In this document: piece by piece, positions 44,641 to 55,238 of the stretch
Layout of the letters: every line of letters begins with the position of its first letter
Position numbering within the stretch: position 1 is the stretch's first letter
Assembly (NCBI GenBank): GCA_033807775.1
Contig: CM066321.1
Location: forward strand, 249,600,422-249,664,421
DNA: 64,000 nt
Direction of reading: 5' to 3'
Source of the DNA: Saussurea involucrata
Lineage: Eukaryota; Streptophyta; Magnoliopsida; Asterales; Asteraceae
The notes under the pieces: model-generated
The model's database searches: none
What the model was told of the DNA's origin: nothing
The model's input: only the letters and a program-made list of their open reading frames with translations
Translations under genes and position numbers: made by a program

Positions 44641-46063
44641 CTTCTGCCACGCCACAGAACAGGGCATTGGTGGTGAATTCATCATCAGAGGTAGAGTCTG
44701 ACTCGAAGTCCTCCTTGTTTGCTTCAGAATGCCCTTTGTTCGCCATTAGGGATTTTTGCGCATAATATTCAGCCTTCTTTTTGTAAAAAGCTGAGTCCTT
44801 CTGTGGGCGATTTTGTCTACTTCTGCATTCTTTTGCGAAATGGCCTGGCTTGCCGCAGTTGAAACAACCTTGAGAAGTGTTTCCAGATCGATCGTCGGAC
44901 TTCTGTTGATCTCCACCTTTCTCTAATCGGCATTCGTTTGCGTAATGACCAGGCTTACCACATTTGTAGCATTCTTGTGTGTGGCCTACCTTGTCATCTG
45001 ACCTCTGTCGGTTATTTTCTCTGTAGTTTCTGTCGTTCGACCTCTGTCGGTCACTTCTGTAGTCTGACCTCTGTTGGTCACTTGATTCTTCTCTTCTTCC
45101 ATCATCTCTTCTATCTCTCTGGTTGTCTCTGCTATATCTGTCATTTCCAAAATTTCTTTGGTTACCTTTGAACTCTCTTGTCAATAGAGCCAATGATTTA
45201 GCTAATGACGCGAGAGTTATTTCTTCCTCTATCAGCTCGTCTTCTTCGCTATCAACCATTACCATTTTCTTCTTCTCCTTTTTCTTCTCCTCTGTTGCTC
45301 TCTCATTTCTCGGTCTTTCTTTAGCCTCTGTCGATTTACTAACCAATGCGTATGGTGCAATGGTTAGTGTTTTAGCCTGTGCTATTTGAGGCTCTTGTGC
45401 AGCTAGTGTTCCATAGAGATCAGAGAGTGTCCATGAGTCTAGATCTTGGTTTGTTTGTAAAGACATAGATAATTGAAGCCACTCATCATTCAGGCTCTTT
45501 AGAAACATGACGTTATTTTCTTCCTAGGTTCTGTGAATGCCAGACTTTCTGCATTTGTTTATGAGAGAGTTGAACCTGTCGTACGTCGTTTGCAGAGATT
45601 CTGTTGCAGAGGCTCTGAATGCATGATATTCATTTATGTACTGTGCCCTTCGGTTCTTCTGTGTTTTAGCACCCCCTTCCAATTGTCTTTCTAATTCTTT
45701 CCAAAGATCGTGCACAGTTTCGCATGCATCTAACGATTGAAAAAGTTCGTTGGGGATAGCCATTATCAAGATTCTTTTTGTTTTCTGTGCAACTTCATCT
45801 TCTGCCTTATCTTCATTTGACCATTCTTCTTTTGACTTCGGTTTTTTATGTTCAGGGATTTCAGGAGATTCAGCAGTAGCTGGTACACGTGGTACTATTA
45901 TCATGGGAACAGGAGGAAGGTTGTAAAGATATTGTACTAGATTTTTTTCAGTACCCTCAAAGAAATGAACCATTCTTATTTTCCATTGAGGATACTCATC
46001 TCGTAGGAGAGTAGGAGGCTTGGTGAGTGAACCAGCAGTAAAGAAGTTGTTTGTATTTGTCAT
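44579..46063 (-). pseudogene. gag: Gag of element H with two CCHC zinc knuckles
   Basis: ATG 46063 begins a UBN2-type capsid protein (KPPTLLRDEYPQWKIRM early, LFQSLDACETVHDLWKEL mid). A TAG at 45524 breaks it near codon 180; the same frame then continues with LNDEWLQLSM, a run of Arg/Asp/Ser repeats (RDNQRDRRDDGRREESS), and two nucleic-acid-binding knuckles, CYKCGKPGHYANEC (44932-44973) and CFNCGKPGHFAKEC (44827-44868). The frame is lost near 44620. The Arg-rich RSDDR tract before and between the knuckles is unusually repetitive. Confidence 0.87.
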
Positions 46064-46259
46064 TGTTAAGGTTCTGAAAAGATAGTATGATTAAAGAGTA
46101 TGAGTCTGATGATATGGAAAGTTTTCTGGGTTTGAACAGTTCCCAGAGTACACTTTAATGGAGTTTTAACCTAGAAATGAGGAATAGGTTAAAAGAGGAA
46201 TGATGTCTATCACCAATCTTGTAATAAAGAGGATCACTTGATATTGAAAATCAAGATTT

Positions 46260-46271
46260 GCTCTGATACCA
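46260..46271 (-). other. Primer binding site of element H
   Basis: On the minus strand it reads TGGTATCAGAGC, immediately inside the 5' LTR. The leader to Gag is only ~195 bp, much shorter than in element B. Confidence 0.9.
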
Positions 46272-46273
46272 AT

Positions 46274-47117
46274 TGTTGGTTCCCGGTTTGCTTATACAAG
46301 ATTGTCAGATCTATTAGTTCGAGTTTATGTTTGATGCGGAAGCGTATTTGAAGAACTAATAGATATGTTTGATAGATTTAGAACACAATATAAATAAACA
46401 GTGAACAGGAAATAATATCTCAAAGTTTACTGAATATATATATATCAAGAACAGATTTAAGAACAGTGAGTAAGCAAAGCTTTAAAACAGATATGACTCT
46501 TAAAGTGTTTAAGCTGTGTGTTCTTGTGAAGTTTTTCTCTCTTGTTTTTTGTTTTTATATTTCTTGATTCTTGATTAGGAAGAACTCAACATGAGTCTTC
46601 CTTTTATACTACTCAAAGGGGACCATAAAGCATGAGCTACTATTCAGAACGGGCGGTATGAATAGTTGGAAGGATGGCATGAACAGTTGGATGTGCTGTA
46701 TTGCATTTAATGCAGCAGACGTCTATTATGTACTAAGCCCTATTGGGTCCACTCAGATTTTGACACGTTGAAGTTGGACAGGGTACGTTGCCATGCAAGT
46801 TGATGAACAGGTCCGGGAACAGTAGCAAGATATTATAAATATCTTTGAAGTCTTTGTTGAAGACCGCAGAGGCTCTGTGAAGTGCCACAGAGGTTCTGCG
46901 GTTTGGTCCTTAGAAGAGCAGTCTTCACCGGATTCTGAGTCTTTGGTCTTCTTTGCGCGTATTACAGAGCTTCTGTAGGATGCCTCTTTAGCTTCTGTAG
47001 CTTCTCGACCTTGATCTCTCGGTAAGTTCGGCAGAGCCTCTGTAAGAGGCTTTCTTCACTTAGCCTATTTTTCACTACTTCTAAATACTTCTATGATTAG
47101 GAAGATTGAAGCTAACA
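46274..47117 (-). repeat. 5' LTR of element H, 844 bp
   Basis: Same sequence as 31962-32812 with about 10-11 substitutions and one short length difference in an ATTCTTG run. It lies between the CATTT target copy and the primer site. Confidence 0.93.
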
Positions 47118-47590
47118 CATTTTGTTTGAAATCCTTCAATCTTCTTTTTCTCAAACTCTTTTCTTTCAATATCAGTCTCTTTCCTCTCCTTTTCAAGACT
47201 TTTCTGTAATTCTGAGATTTTGCAAGAAAATTCCACAGACTTTGTTTCAAAAATTGTTTTCTCCTTTTCAAACTTTTCTCTTTCACAGATCACAAGCTTT
47301 TTAAAATCAGAAACCAAATTAGAAAATTTTAAACATTTAAGTTCACGTCTTTTCTTCTCTTCTTCAAAAATCTTTTCAGACTCACATAAATTTCTCTTAA
47401 GATCGAGATTTTCACAGGTTAAGAGTTTACCTGATTCTTCAAGCTTAGCAATCTTTTCTGAATCAATCAGAATGCTTTTGTTATTTTCCTCCAACTCTTT
47501 CTCAAGTTTAAGAATAATTTTGCGAAAATTAGTACTAGGTTTAGAATAATAATGAGCATCAGCATCAGCACTAAATCTTAGTCTTGACAT
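47118..47590 (-). pseudogene. Coiled-coil spacer ORF of element G, upstream part
   Basis: It starts ATG 47590 (MSRLRFSADADAHYY) and encodes heptad-rich Lys/Glu sequence (residues ~20-155) up to the point where H is inserted; coding resumes at 31961. It resembles the element K protein over its whole length (KFEKE, FETKSVE, ISELQK motifs). It is the first ORF after the leader, in the place where Gag normally starts. Confidence 0.75.
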
Positions 47591-48250
47591 ATTGTTACTT
47601 GAAAGATCGTTAACAGATACTTTGTGCGAAAAAAAAAAATAATTGTTACACAGTCTTTTGTCTTAATGAACTAACTAGTCTCAGCCCAAATCTTGTCGGA
47701 TTGAGCTGAAATTTGGTAGGTAGGTGCACGAGTATATTTTGGACAACTTTAATTCTTCGAGTTTTATCCAAAAACCAACAGAAAATGGTTTTTCGAAGCA
47801 AAAACGTGTGCAGTAAATAAAAGTTAAGGATGAAGATTCAAATGTTCTTGAGTCAATGTTTTTCAAAAATGATCGGATTCAGCTGAAATTTGGTACACAG
47901 GTTCGTGACACTATTCTGAGAAACTTTAATGCTTGGTGTTTTGTCCAAAAACCAACAGAAACTGGTTTTCCGAAGCAAAACAGAGTGGAGAAAAATAAAA
48001 GTTTAAAACTCCGTAAATTGAGTAAATGAACAAACTGGGCTACAAACCTAGTGATTTTGCGGAATAAAACACTCAGGTATTATCTACTAACAACCCTTGA
48101 TCGATTCTAAACCAGTAGAAGAACTCTAATGGCCAAAACCAACCAAAAAGATGAAGACCTTGAAGAACTCTCAACTTTGCACACAAACACAATAATCTCT
48201 CAAAAATTGATAACAATCAATGGATTGAAGCACAAATTCGAATATGTTAG
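47591..48250 (-). repeat. Leader of element G with ~180-bp direct duplication
   Basis: Two copies of a block starting GAGCTGAAATTTGGTA / CAGCTGAAATTTGGTA (47701-47800 and 47881-47985) share AAAAACCAACAGAAA.TGGTTTT.CGAAGCAAAA. No ORF is seen. Confidence 0.75.
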
Positions 48251-48262
48251 GCTCTGATACCA
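48251..48262 (-). other. Primer binding site of element G
   Basis: On the minus strand it reads TGGTATCAGAGC, two bases inside the 5' LTR. Confidence 0.9.
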
Positions 48263-48264
48263 AT

Positions 48265-49045
48265 TGTTGGTTCCTTTTTGCTTAAACAGTGATCTTAACT
48301 TTCAGTTAGTTCAGATTGTATGGTGCGGAAGCGTATTTAAGAACTAAAAGATAATGTAAGGTAGAAGAACACACAATATCAAATAAACAGTATGTAAGAA
48401 CAGATGAATATCTCCAAGATTACTGTATTTGATATATATTAAGAACACCAAGAACACCAAGAACACCGAAAGGTTTGACAAGAAACTGCTCAAAAGGTGT
48501 GTGTGTTGTGTAAAAAGCTTGATAGAAGAGTTCACATGAACCTTCTATTTATACTACTCCTAAAGGGGACAATAAGGACTGAAGGTACAAAGACAGTGTT
48601 GAGTAATAGTGGCTGGAAGGTACAAAACACTATTCTGGAACTGTTGCAGATACAACGTTCATTAAATGCTCCGTATTCATCTTTAGGCGGAAACCTATCA
48701 GAGTTTGACACGTGGAGTAGTCAGGTCACGCCTTTGTACGATTGATCTTCAGAACCTTCGAATGACAGATATTGTAAGAAGCATGTTCGTCCTTGTTTAG
48801 ATCTTTTGCGTAGATCTTCTTTTTACCACAGAAGCTCTGTCAAGTATGACAGAAGCTTTGTGGCCTTGTCCGCATAGAAGAGTCTTGTTGTTTCTTCACT
48901 TCGGTCTTCTTGATTAACCCGGCAGAGCCTCTGTCGAAGACTTCTGTCTTCTCGGTTACTCGGCTATTCGGAAAAGCCTCTGTGGGTGACTTCTGTACTT
49001 AGACTATTTTCACTACTTTCACAAACAGAAAGATTGGATCTAACA
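48265..49045 (-). repeat. 5' LTR of element G, 781 bp
   Basis: Pairs with 23413-24183. Differences cluster near the LTR 3' end (48265-48350), and there is an extra copy of CCAAGAACA. It contains the same near-palindromic CAGAAGCTCTG block near 48836-48871 with one change. Confidence 0.9.
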
Positions 49046-50181
49046 GTATCGGTTGTACCTCTGTCGAAATCATTATTGAGAAGAAAGGTTGAAAGTTGTT
49101 CGTACCATGCTCTTGGAGCCTGTGTCAGTCCATACAGAGCATTGTCAAGATAATAAACGTAGTTTGGGTACTTGGCACTTTCAAACCCTGGTGGCTGCTG
49201 AACATATACTTCTTCTTGGATTTGACCATTTAGAAAGGCAGATTTTACATCCATTTGAAAAACTTTGAAACCTCTGTGGGCTACGAAGGCTACGAAGATT
49301 CTTATTGCTTCGAGCCGTGCGACAGGGGCAAAAGTCTCATCGTAATCAATGCCTTCTGCTTGGCAATATCCCTTGGCCACCAATCTCGCTTTATTTCTAA
49401 TGACCACCCCATCTTCATCCTTCTTGTTTCTGAAGACCCATTTAGTCCATATTTCTTGTTTCCCTCGTGGCAGAGGAAGTAGGGTCCATACCTTGTGTCT
49501 CTCAAACTGTAGAAGCTCTTCTTGCATTGCATCTACCCAGTAAGGATCATCTGAGGCTTCAGAGACACGTTTTGGCTCGATCACACTTATAAAGTTTGTA
49601 AAGAAACAAAGATTAGCAGTAACTGATCTTGTCTTTACTCTCTCAGAAGGATCGCCAATGATTTGGCTCTGAGGATGGCTCATCGTCCACTTTGTTGTTC
49701 TAGGGAGATGGTCATTGGCATCATCTAGTTGAACTTCTGAGGTTGCCGTTGTTGGTTCTTGTGCAACCTCTGTAGTGGAAGGTACTTCTGTGCTTGAACT
49801 TGGTTCTTCAGCTTGTGTATGTATTGGGATAAGAGTTGGTATGGGTTCCTCTGAGGATGTAGAGACAGAGTCCTCATTTTCCACTGGTATTGGTTCCTCT
49901 GTGGTTGCTGGAGTTGGTTTTTCCAGTGCCTCTGTAGTAGAGTCCTTGGTTGTATCATCTTCTGTTCGCTCCCCCTTGGCATTAGCATCGGCATGATTCA
50001 CAGAAGAGGATGAAGTATTTAATGGACCAGTTAGAGATATACCTGACTCAGTCTGGTTTGCATAAGATGTTTCTCCAGAGGCTCTGACAGCTCCAGCAAA
50101 GGGATCAATATTGTCATGGAATATATCTTCCAATAGTAGATTTAGGTCAGCTTCTCTTGTCTTTGAGGTGCCAGAGGATTC
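49046..50181 (-). pseudogene. pol: Integrase-RT linker and N-terminal reverse transcriptase of element F
   Basis: The minus-strand frame carries a Ser/Thr/Glu-rich linker (~50170-49700), WTMSHPQSQIIGDPS, WVDAMQEELLQFERHKVW (N-terminal RVT_2), ARLVAKGY, DETFAPVARLEAIRI, MDVKSAFLNG and the segment up to DRGTT, where element G begins. The continuation is at 23412-23097. Upstream it is interrupted by element I and resumes at 53328. The frame is open throughout this piece, so F was intact here before being invaded. Confidence 0.93.
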
Positions 50182-50545
50182 TGTTGGTCCCATTTAGGAC
50201 AAGCAAACAATAGAAGAAATAAAATTCACATAGAAAATGTAGAGATAAGATGAAATATAAAGAATATAATATTCAACAACTCATCTCATATTCATTGATT
50301 GATTCAATATGGAGAGGAAAATGAAGAACACCACACATTTACAATTTAGATGACTCCCATGAGATTAGTCAGTGTGTTTTTGTGTGTTACTCCAAAAATG
50401 ACCTAAATGATAAATGAAACCCTAAACTCCTTTTTAAATGGTCCATTTACAATAAAAGGCTCAAGCCCATAAAGCTAACTAAAAAGCTCATACACTTTTT
50501 CTTTATAAAACATTTAATTAAATTATGAGCTAATTTAATCTAACA
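50182..50545 (-). repeat. 3' LTR of element I, 364 bp
   Basis: On the minus strand it starts TGTTAGATTAAATT at 50545 and ends GGGACCAACA at 50182. Confidence 0.93.
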
Positions 50546-50572
50546 ATCTCCCCCTAATGTTTTATAAAGAAA
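50498..50572 (-). promoter_or_regulatory. Inverted repeat bracketing polypurine tract and LTR start (element I)
   Basis: TTTCTTTATAAAACATT (50498-50514) pairs over all 17 bases with AATGTTTTATAAAGAAA (50556-50572). It is the longest perfect stem of the seven in this window. Confidence 0.92.
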
Positions 50573-51189
50573 GCATCATCTTGTAGTCTCCCCCTTGCTT
50601 TCTTTAGAAACTTTGACGTTCCATTCTTTAAGTCTTCAAAGCATCACGAGCTCCCCCTCAAATGTAGGCTCATCTTCTTGAAAAACCGAGACAATTTACC
50701 CCATTTTGTCTAGTTTTCATGATTCAACTTCACTGTTGAGTAAGCATTCAGTACCGAGCATTAAACATGATTAACAGAGGAGTGAGTGACAATCAATATG
50801 TAACAATAGCTGTATGAAACCGTGAAGAAACGTCGAGAGAACACCGTTCTTGAAAGCGGAAAGAGCATGAATTAAATGCAATGCTTTCGGTCCAGCACCT
50901 TACAGCAGACTTTGAGGCTGGTTTCGGCATATTAGCTCACATAATTTGAGAAAACTCAGAACATCAAAGTCGTGCGTCTGTGAAGTATCTTTCTAATGCA
51001 ACTGGACTCGTGTCAATTGGAGCACCGACTAAAAAGTTGTGCGTATATTTCTAAAGCAGCGCAAAGCTGTCAAACAAACTGAAAATTTTCGGGCTCCGGG
51101 CTTTTGGCTTGATTTGATTTCTGGACCAAAGAACTCTAATAAACATGCTTGAGTCTGCTTCTGGTCCCTTCTGGTCATTCCTCTTATTT

Positions 51190-51430
51190 CTGAAAAAAAA
51201 ATTGATCCATATAGCCTCTGACGAATCAATAGAGCTCTGGTGTCCAAAAAAAAATCAACAGAGCTCTGGACAACTTCTGTCGATGATCAGAGCTCTGGTA
51301 AACTCTATCAATTGTCTCTGGTCTTTTGAATAACCTCTGATTAATCAACAGAGCTCTGGTAAGCTCAACAGAGCTCTGGTAAGCTCTGATGTCTGAAAAA
51401 TCAACAGAGCTCTGATGAGAGGGACTTTAT
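51190..51430. repeat. CAGAGCTCTGG word cluster in element I
   Basis: At least seven copies of the palindrome-containing word AGAGCTCTG lie within 240 bp, irregularly spaced. No ORF. Confidence 0.8.
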
Positions 51431-52216
51431 GTCCAGCAGATGTATAATGACTTTAGCAGCGATTCTGAACAAGAAGAACACTGATTCAGACCAAGATCAA
51501 AACATCAAAATTGTTCTTCGTTGTCTTAGGAATCTAACGCATCTGGACTCATCAAATTTGGAGCTTCGATGAGGGAGTTCTGTTGAAAGTACGACAGGTG
51601 CGCAAAGCTGACAGCAAGTACCTCTGCTCTGTTGTACCTCTGCTCTGTTGTACCTCTGCTCTGTTGGTGTACTTCTACTCTATTGGTGTACCTCTACTCT
51701 GTTGGTGTACCTCTGCTCTGTTGGTTATCTCTGGTGGAACAGAAGTTTCTGACAGAGCTCTGATGAGGTCTAACAGAGCTCTGGTGAGCTCTTGCTAATT
51801 TCTTCTAAGTCCTCTGCCAGAAGTTTTACACCAACTTCGACACTACTTTACACCATGATATCTTTGGAGTTTGCAAAAACTCAAAACATAAAGAGTGTGC
51901 ATTGGTTTGTTATATTTTCAGATCATCTAGAATCACCTCTTTTGGAGCTCGGACGAATAAGATACGGTTGATTTACCATAGTCGCGCAGATCTGTCCAAC
52001 AGCTTTGTATCAGCACACTGTTGTCTACTTCAACGATGCATATGACCCTTATAAATTTCGAATCTCTGAAATCTCAAAACACAAAAGCTGTTCATCAATG
52101 TGCTTTGAATCCAGGGCCTTTTGAATCGCATCAATTGGTGTCCTGATCAGTGAGATATGATCACTTTACTACAGCATCACAAATCTGTCAGCATGTTGTC
52201 ATTAAATCTGATTTGA
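51430..52216. other. Conserved non-coding blocks A and B of element I
   Basis: 51430-51620 and 51820-52216 match 29925-30115 and 30868-31262 of element G. Between them is a tandem array (51618-51726) of 16-19-bp units based on GTACCTCTGCTCTGTTGGT. Confidence 0.75.
51618..51726. repeat. 16-19-bp tandem repeat, ~6 copies, in element I
   Basis: Units of GTACCTCTGCTCTGTT, the later ones with an extra GGT, run head to tail between the two conserved blocks. Confidence 0.9.
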
Positions 52217-52949
52217 TGTAGAAAATAAGACGATCTCCATATAACTTTTAGAACCGTGAGTGCAAATAATTAGATCTCTAATTGATCAGGTCAGAAAACT
52301 AATTAAAAACACTCAAAGTTATAAAAACTTTTCAGATCAGACTTTGAATACATAGCACAACACCAAATCTTTCTCAATCAACTTTTTTTTTTCAAGACCC
52401 AAATGATTTTGTTTTCATTTAAATGATTATAAGCAGCGAAATATAAACAAAATCTGGATCAAAGAGAGTCCAATCTTGGATTTAAATAAAGGTCAGATCA
52501 AAGATCAACAACCTTACTACCAAGATGCCAAAAAAATGCTATGGACTCAAGCACACACAAGGATGAGATCATAGATCAACCATCTACTTATTGCTTATCA
52601 AATAAGACCAATGAATGAGAAAGAATCAAAACACACACATGTATTAAATCTGATCAGATTTGGTCCAAACAGAACCAAATCTCCACTTAGGCATTTTATC
52701 AAACATGTGGTGTGCAGAATCAGATTTTGTGAAGAGAAACACTAATTTTCTGTCAAAACTTATCCAAATCTTAATGAAATCAAAGACTGGATTTCCAGTA
52801 AGCACAGAACAGAAAATAAATATCAGATATGATATTTGTGTTTAGGCTCATGTGATTGAATCAATCTAAGCACCAAAAAACAACAAATAAATCATCTAAT
52901 CTTCTATTGTTGCATAGATGACCGATTGAAGAAGAGTTTCTTCAATCCA
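52217..52949 (-). other. Leader of element I, no gene
   Basis: AT-rich DNA between conserved block B and the primer site. I see no ORF or array. Confidence 0.6.
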
Positions 52950-52950
52950 T

Positions 52951-52961
52951 CTCTGATACCA
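52951..52961 (-). other. Primer binding site of element I
   Basis: On the minus strand it reads TGGTATCAGAG, two bases inside the 5' LTR. Confidence 0.9.
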
Positions 52962-52963
52962 AT

Positions 52964-53327
52964 TGTTGGTCCCATTTAGGACAAGCAAACAATAGAAGAA
53001 ATAAAATTCACATAGAAAATGTAGAGATAAGATGAAATATAAAGAACATAATATTCAACAACTCATCTCATATTCATTGATTGATTCAATATGGAGAGGA
53101 AAATGAAGAACACCACACATTTACAATTTAGATGACTCTCATGAGATTAGTCAGTGTGTTTTTGTGTGTTACTCCAAAAATGACCTAAATGATAAATGAA
53201 ACCCTAAACTTCTTTTTAAAGGGTCCATTTACAATAAAAGGCTCAAGCCCATAAAGCTAACTAAAAAGCCCATACACTTTTTCTTTATAAAACATTTAAT
53301 TAAATTAGGAGCTAATTTAATCTAACA
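52964..53327 (-). repeat. 5' LTR of element I, 364 bp
   Basis: Same length as 50182-50545 with six differences by eye. Confidence 0.93.
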
Positions 53328-53473
53328 GATTCCTTCTTCAGACCGAGTTTTGAACTGATTTGTTCAGAAGTCTTTTAAAAAGAATCGTCAAAAGAGACAT
53401 TTATACTTTCCACAATGGATCGAGACCGCAGAAGATAAACTCTGTAGGCCTTTGAGGTTGCAGAGTACCCAAT
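53328..53473 (-). pseudogene. pol: Integrase C-terminal fragment of element F
   Basis: It aligns with 41555-41725 in the Pol of H (the stretch encoding YRVYLTRSRKIVETINVSFDDSF and following residues). It joins 50181 once element I is discounted and is cut on the right by the LTR of element J at 53474. Confidence 0.85.
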
Positions 53474-54443
53474 TGTTGGTCCCGAAGGCCTATACAAGTT
53501 TGTAGAGGGGGGGGGGGGGTTGAATAGAAACACACAGATTTTACTTTTCTAAATTGTTTATTGATAAATCGTTAACAATTTACAGCTTGTTGCGGAAACA
53601 AGATTAAGGATAAACCTAAATCTAAACAAGTTGGAACACTAAGGTTTCTTGCACTAAGAGAGATAAGGAAATTACTAATAATAACCTATCTTGAGATAAG
53701 AGATTGAACTTGTCCAGAGTTAGCAAGTTACTTCAAATGAAGTGGGTTCATCTCTTTATATACTGCATGCATTTAATGCAAGTCAGTATACACTTTACAC
53801 GTGTCATCAGCTGGTTGGTTGCATGTCATTGACCTTTGTTGACAACCTTAGTAGCCGCATGGATGAACAGTGTAGTATCAGAGTGGTTGTACGATTTCAG
53901 ACAGTCGGAGATTCTTTTCTGACATTTCGTACGGAGTCGTGCAAGGGTGGTTAAGACAAAAGTACTTTGTACGGAGGACTTCATGATCAGCTTTCGTTGA
54001 TTCAGAGCATTATCATTATCTATTCAGCGAATGATAAAGTTCAGCGATAGCTGAAGTCTTGTACTTGATACTTCACGTTGAGTGGACAAATCTGAGTCTT
54101 CGCTGATCTGCATCAGTTCATTAGGAGACTTTTCGCTGATTCTTGAGCTTGATCTTCGACTTCAGCGTAGAACCTTTGTTGACGTGAAACTTGTCTTCAG
54201 GGATCATAAGTAAACAACTAACTTATCAGCGATCATCATAATGACTGAACAGACTCAGGGCATTAATGCTGACCAGTGTTCGCTGAATGTTTAACTTAAA
54301 GAGCGAGAGTTCCTATCAGCGGTACTGTAAGATCTTAGTACTTATCAGCGATAGTGAAACTCTGATACATATTGTTTACTTACAATTTTCACTAAGTATA
54401 TAAGAGAGGGTCATTATCAAATCACTGAGGGTTTGGATCAACA
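53474..54443 (-). repeat. 3' LTR of element J, 970 bp
   Basis: On the minus strand it starts TGTTGATCC at 54443 and ends GGGACCAACA at 53474. It is inserted in F after CCAAT (53469-53473); the second target copy is outside the window. It has a TATA box (minus TATATAAA, 53755-53762), a long G run (53507-53520), and a dense cluster of TCAGCGA/TTCGCTGA words at 53990-54350, upstream of the TATA box. Confidence 0.88.
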
Positions 54444-54466
54444 ATCTCCCCCTATTTGATTATGAC
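54410..54466 (-). promoter_or_regulatory. Inverted repeat bracketing polypurine tract and LTR start (element J)
   Basis: GTCATTATCAAAT (54410-54422) faces ATTTGATTATGAC (54454-54466), 12 of 13 pairs. Confidence 0.82.
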
Positions 54467-54698
54467 ATAGCAAAAAAGAAAATTGCTATTTAATTAAAAC
54501 ATAAGGATAAAAAGAACTCATAAAATATTTGTCCCTTTTACTGTTTTCTGGGATCTTTTCAGTACTGATGGAGTAAAGTACATTCGCTGAAATCTTTCTT
54601 TAAAACTTTGAATCAGGTTACAAAGAGAAATGGAAATATTACAAGTACAAGCGAAATAAATTACAAGTACAAAAGAATAACTGATACAATAGAGAAAT

Positions 54699-55238
54699 TG
54701 AAAGTCCAGGTTACACTCTTACAATCAAATATGAACAATTAAGATCGTATTAATAGCAACTGGTCATATGATCTATTAAAGATATTACAATGAATTTCTC
54801 TCTCAATAGATCTAACAATTTATGCGTAAAGAGTTATCCAAAAGGTTAGCCAAAGATTCAGTTAGCTACAGTTGCTAACTCCTATATATACTGTAGATAA
54901 TAGCTAAAGCTACAGTACATATGAGAAACAGACTAATAGAACAATTACACGTGTCCTAATTAGTAACTGAATATAACAGATAATATCCCAAGATATGAAT
55001 TCTGAACATACTTCTGAATAAGCGCTTCAGAACATTTGTCTTCATAGTCAGAAGTTCTGAGTCTCCTACTCAGAACTCTGAACCTTCTAGTCAGAATCCA
55101 ACACTTAGAATCTTTTTGAGATTTCTCACTCAGAACTTCTGAGTCTTCTACTCAGAACTTCTGAGTCTTCTGAGTCTTCTTTAGTCTTCTTACTCAGAAC
55201 TCAACACTTGTGTTTTTGACAAAACTCTAGACCTAACA
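54699..55238 (-). repeat. 3' LTR of element K, 540 bp
   Basis: On the minus strand it starts TGTTAGGTCTAG at 55238 and ends TGGACTTTCA at 54699. It contains a TATATATA box near 54890 and repeated ACTCAGAACTTCTGAGT palindromes (55060-55200). Confidence 0.93.

Larger units (their letters stand above)
31962..47117 (-). mobile_element. Element H: full-length 15.2-kb Sirevirus-type copia, target site CATTT
   Basis: Two LTRs (46274-47117 and 31962-32812), a primer site, Gag, spacer, Pol, internal promoter, extra ORF and polypurine tract occur in order on the minus strand, with a perfect CATTT duplication at 31957-31961 and 47118-47122. LTR differences are about 10-11 in ~845 by eye plus one short indel, so the insertion is fairly recent. 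Yet Gag, Pol and the extra ORF all carry stops, frameshifts or active-site changes. Either it was copied by helper proteins when already defective, or it decayed quickly. Confidence 0.93.
23413..49045 (-). mobile_element. Element G: Sirevirus-type copia lacking Gag core and Pol, split by element H
   Basis: The LTRs at 48265-49045 (5') and 23413-24183 (3') differ at roughly 3% by eye; flanks GTATA (23408-23412) and GTATC (49046-49050) are a target duplication with one change. The internal order on the minus strand is primer site, leader with duplicated block, coiled-coil spacer ORF (interrupted by H), WVPK end, ~3 kb of repeats, truncated extra ORF, polypurine tract. UBN2 Gag, zinc knuckle, protease, integrase and reverse transcriptase are absent, so it is non-autonomous. 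Without H it is about 10.5 kb. Confidence 0.85.
50182..53327 (-). mobile_element. Element I: 3.1-kb non-coding copia (TRIM/LARD-like), target site GATTC
   Basis: Two 364-bp LTRs (50182-50545 and 52964-53327, six differences by eye) lie between perfect GATTC copies (50177-50181 and 53328-53332). A primer site and polypurine tracts (50546, 50586 and 50652) are present, but no ORF with a retroelement domain, so it depends on another copy for proteins. It shares two non-coding blocks with element G and carries CAGAGCTCTGG words. Confidence 0.93.

Noticed and set aside
53507..53520. Long G run as a functional quadruplex or polypurine tract
   Set aside because: It is a homopolymer on the wrong strand and place for this minus-strand element; likely slippage or assembly uncertainty.
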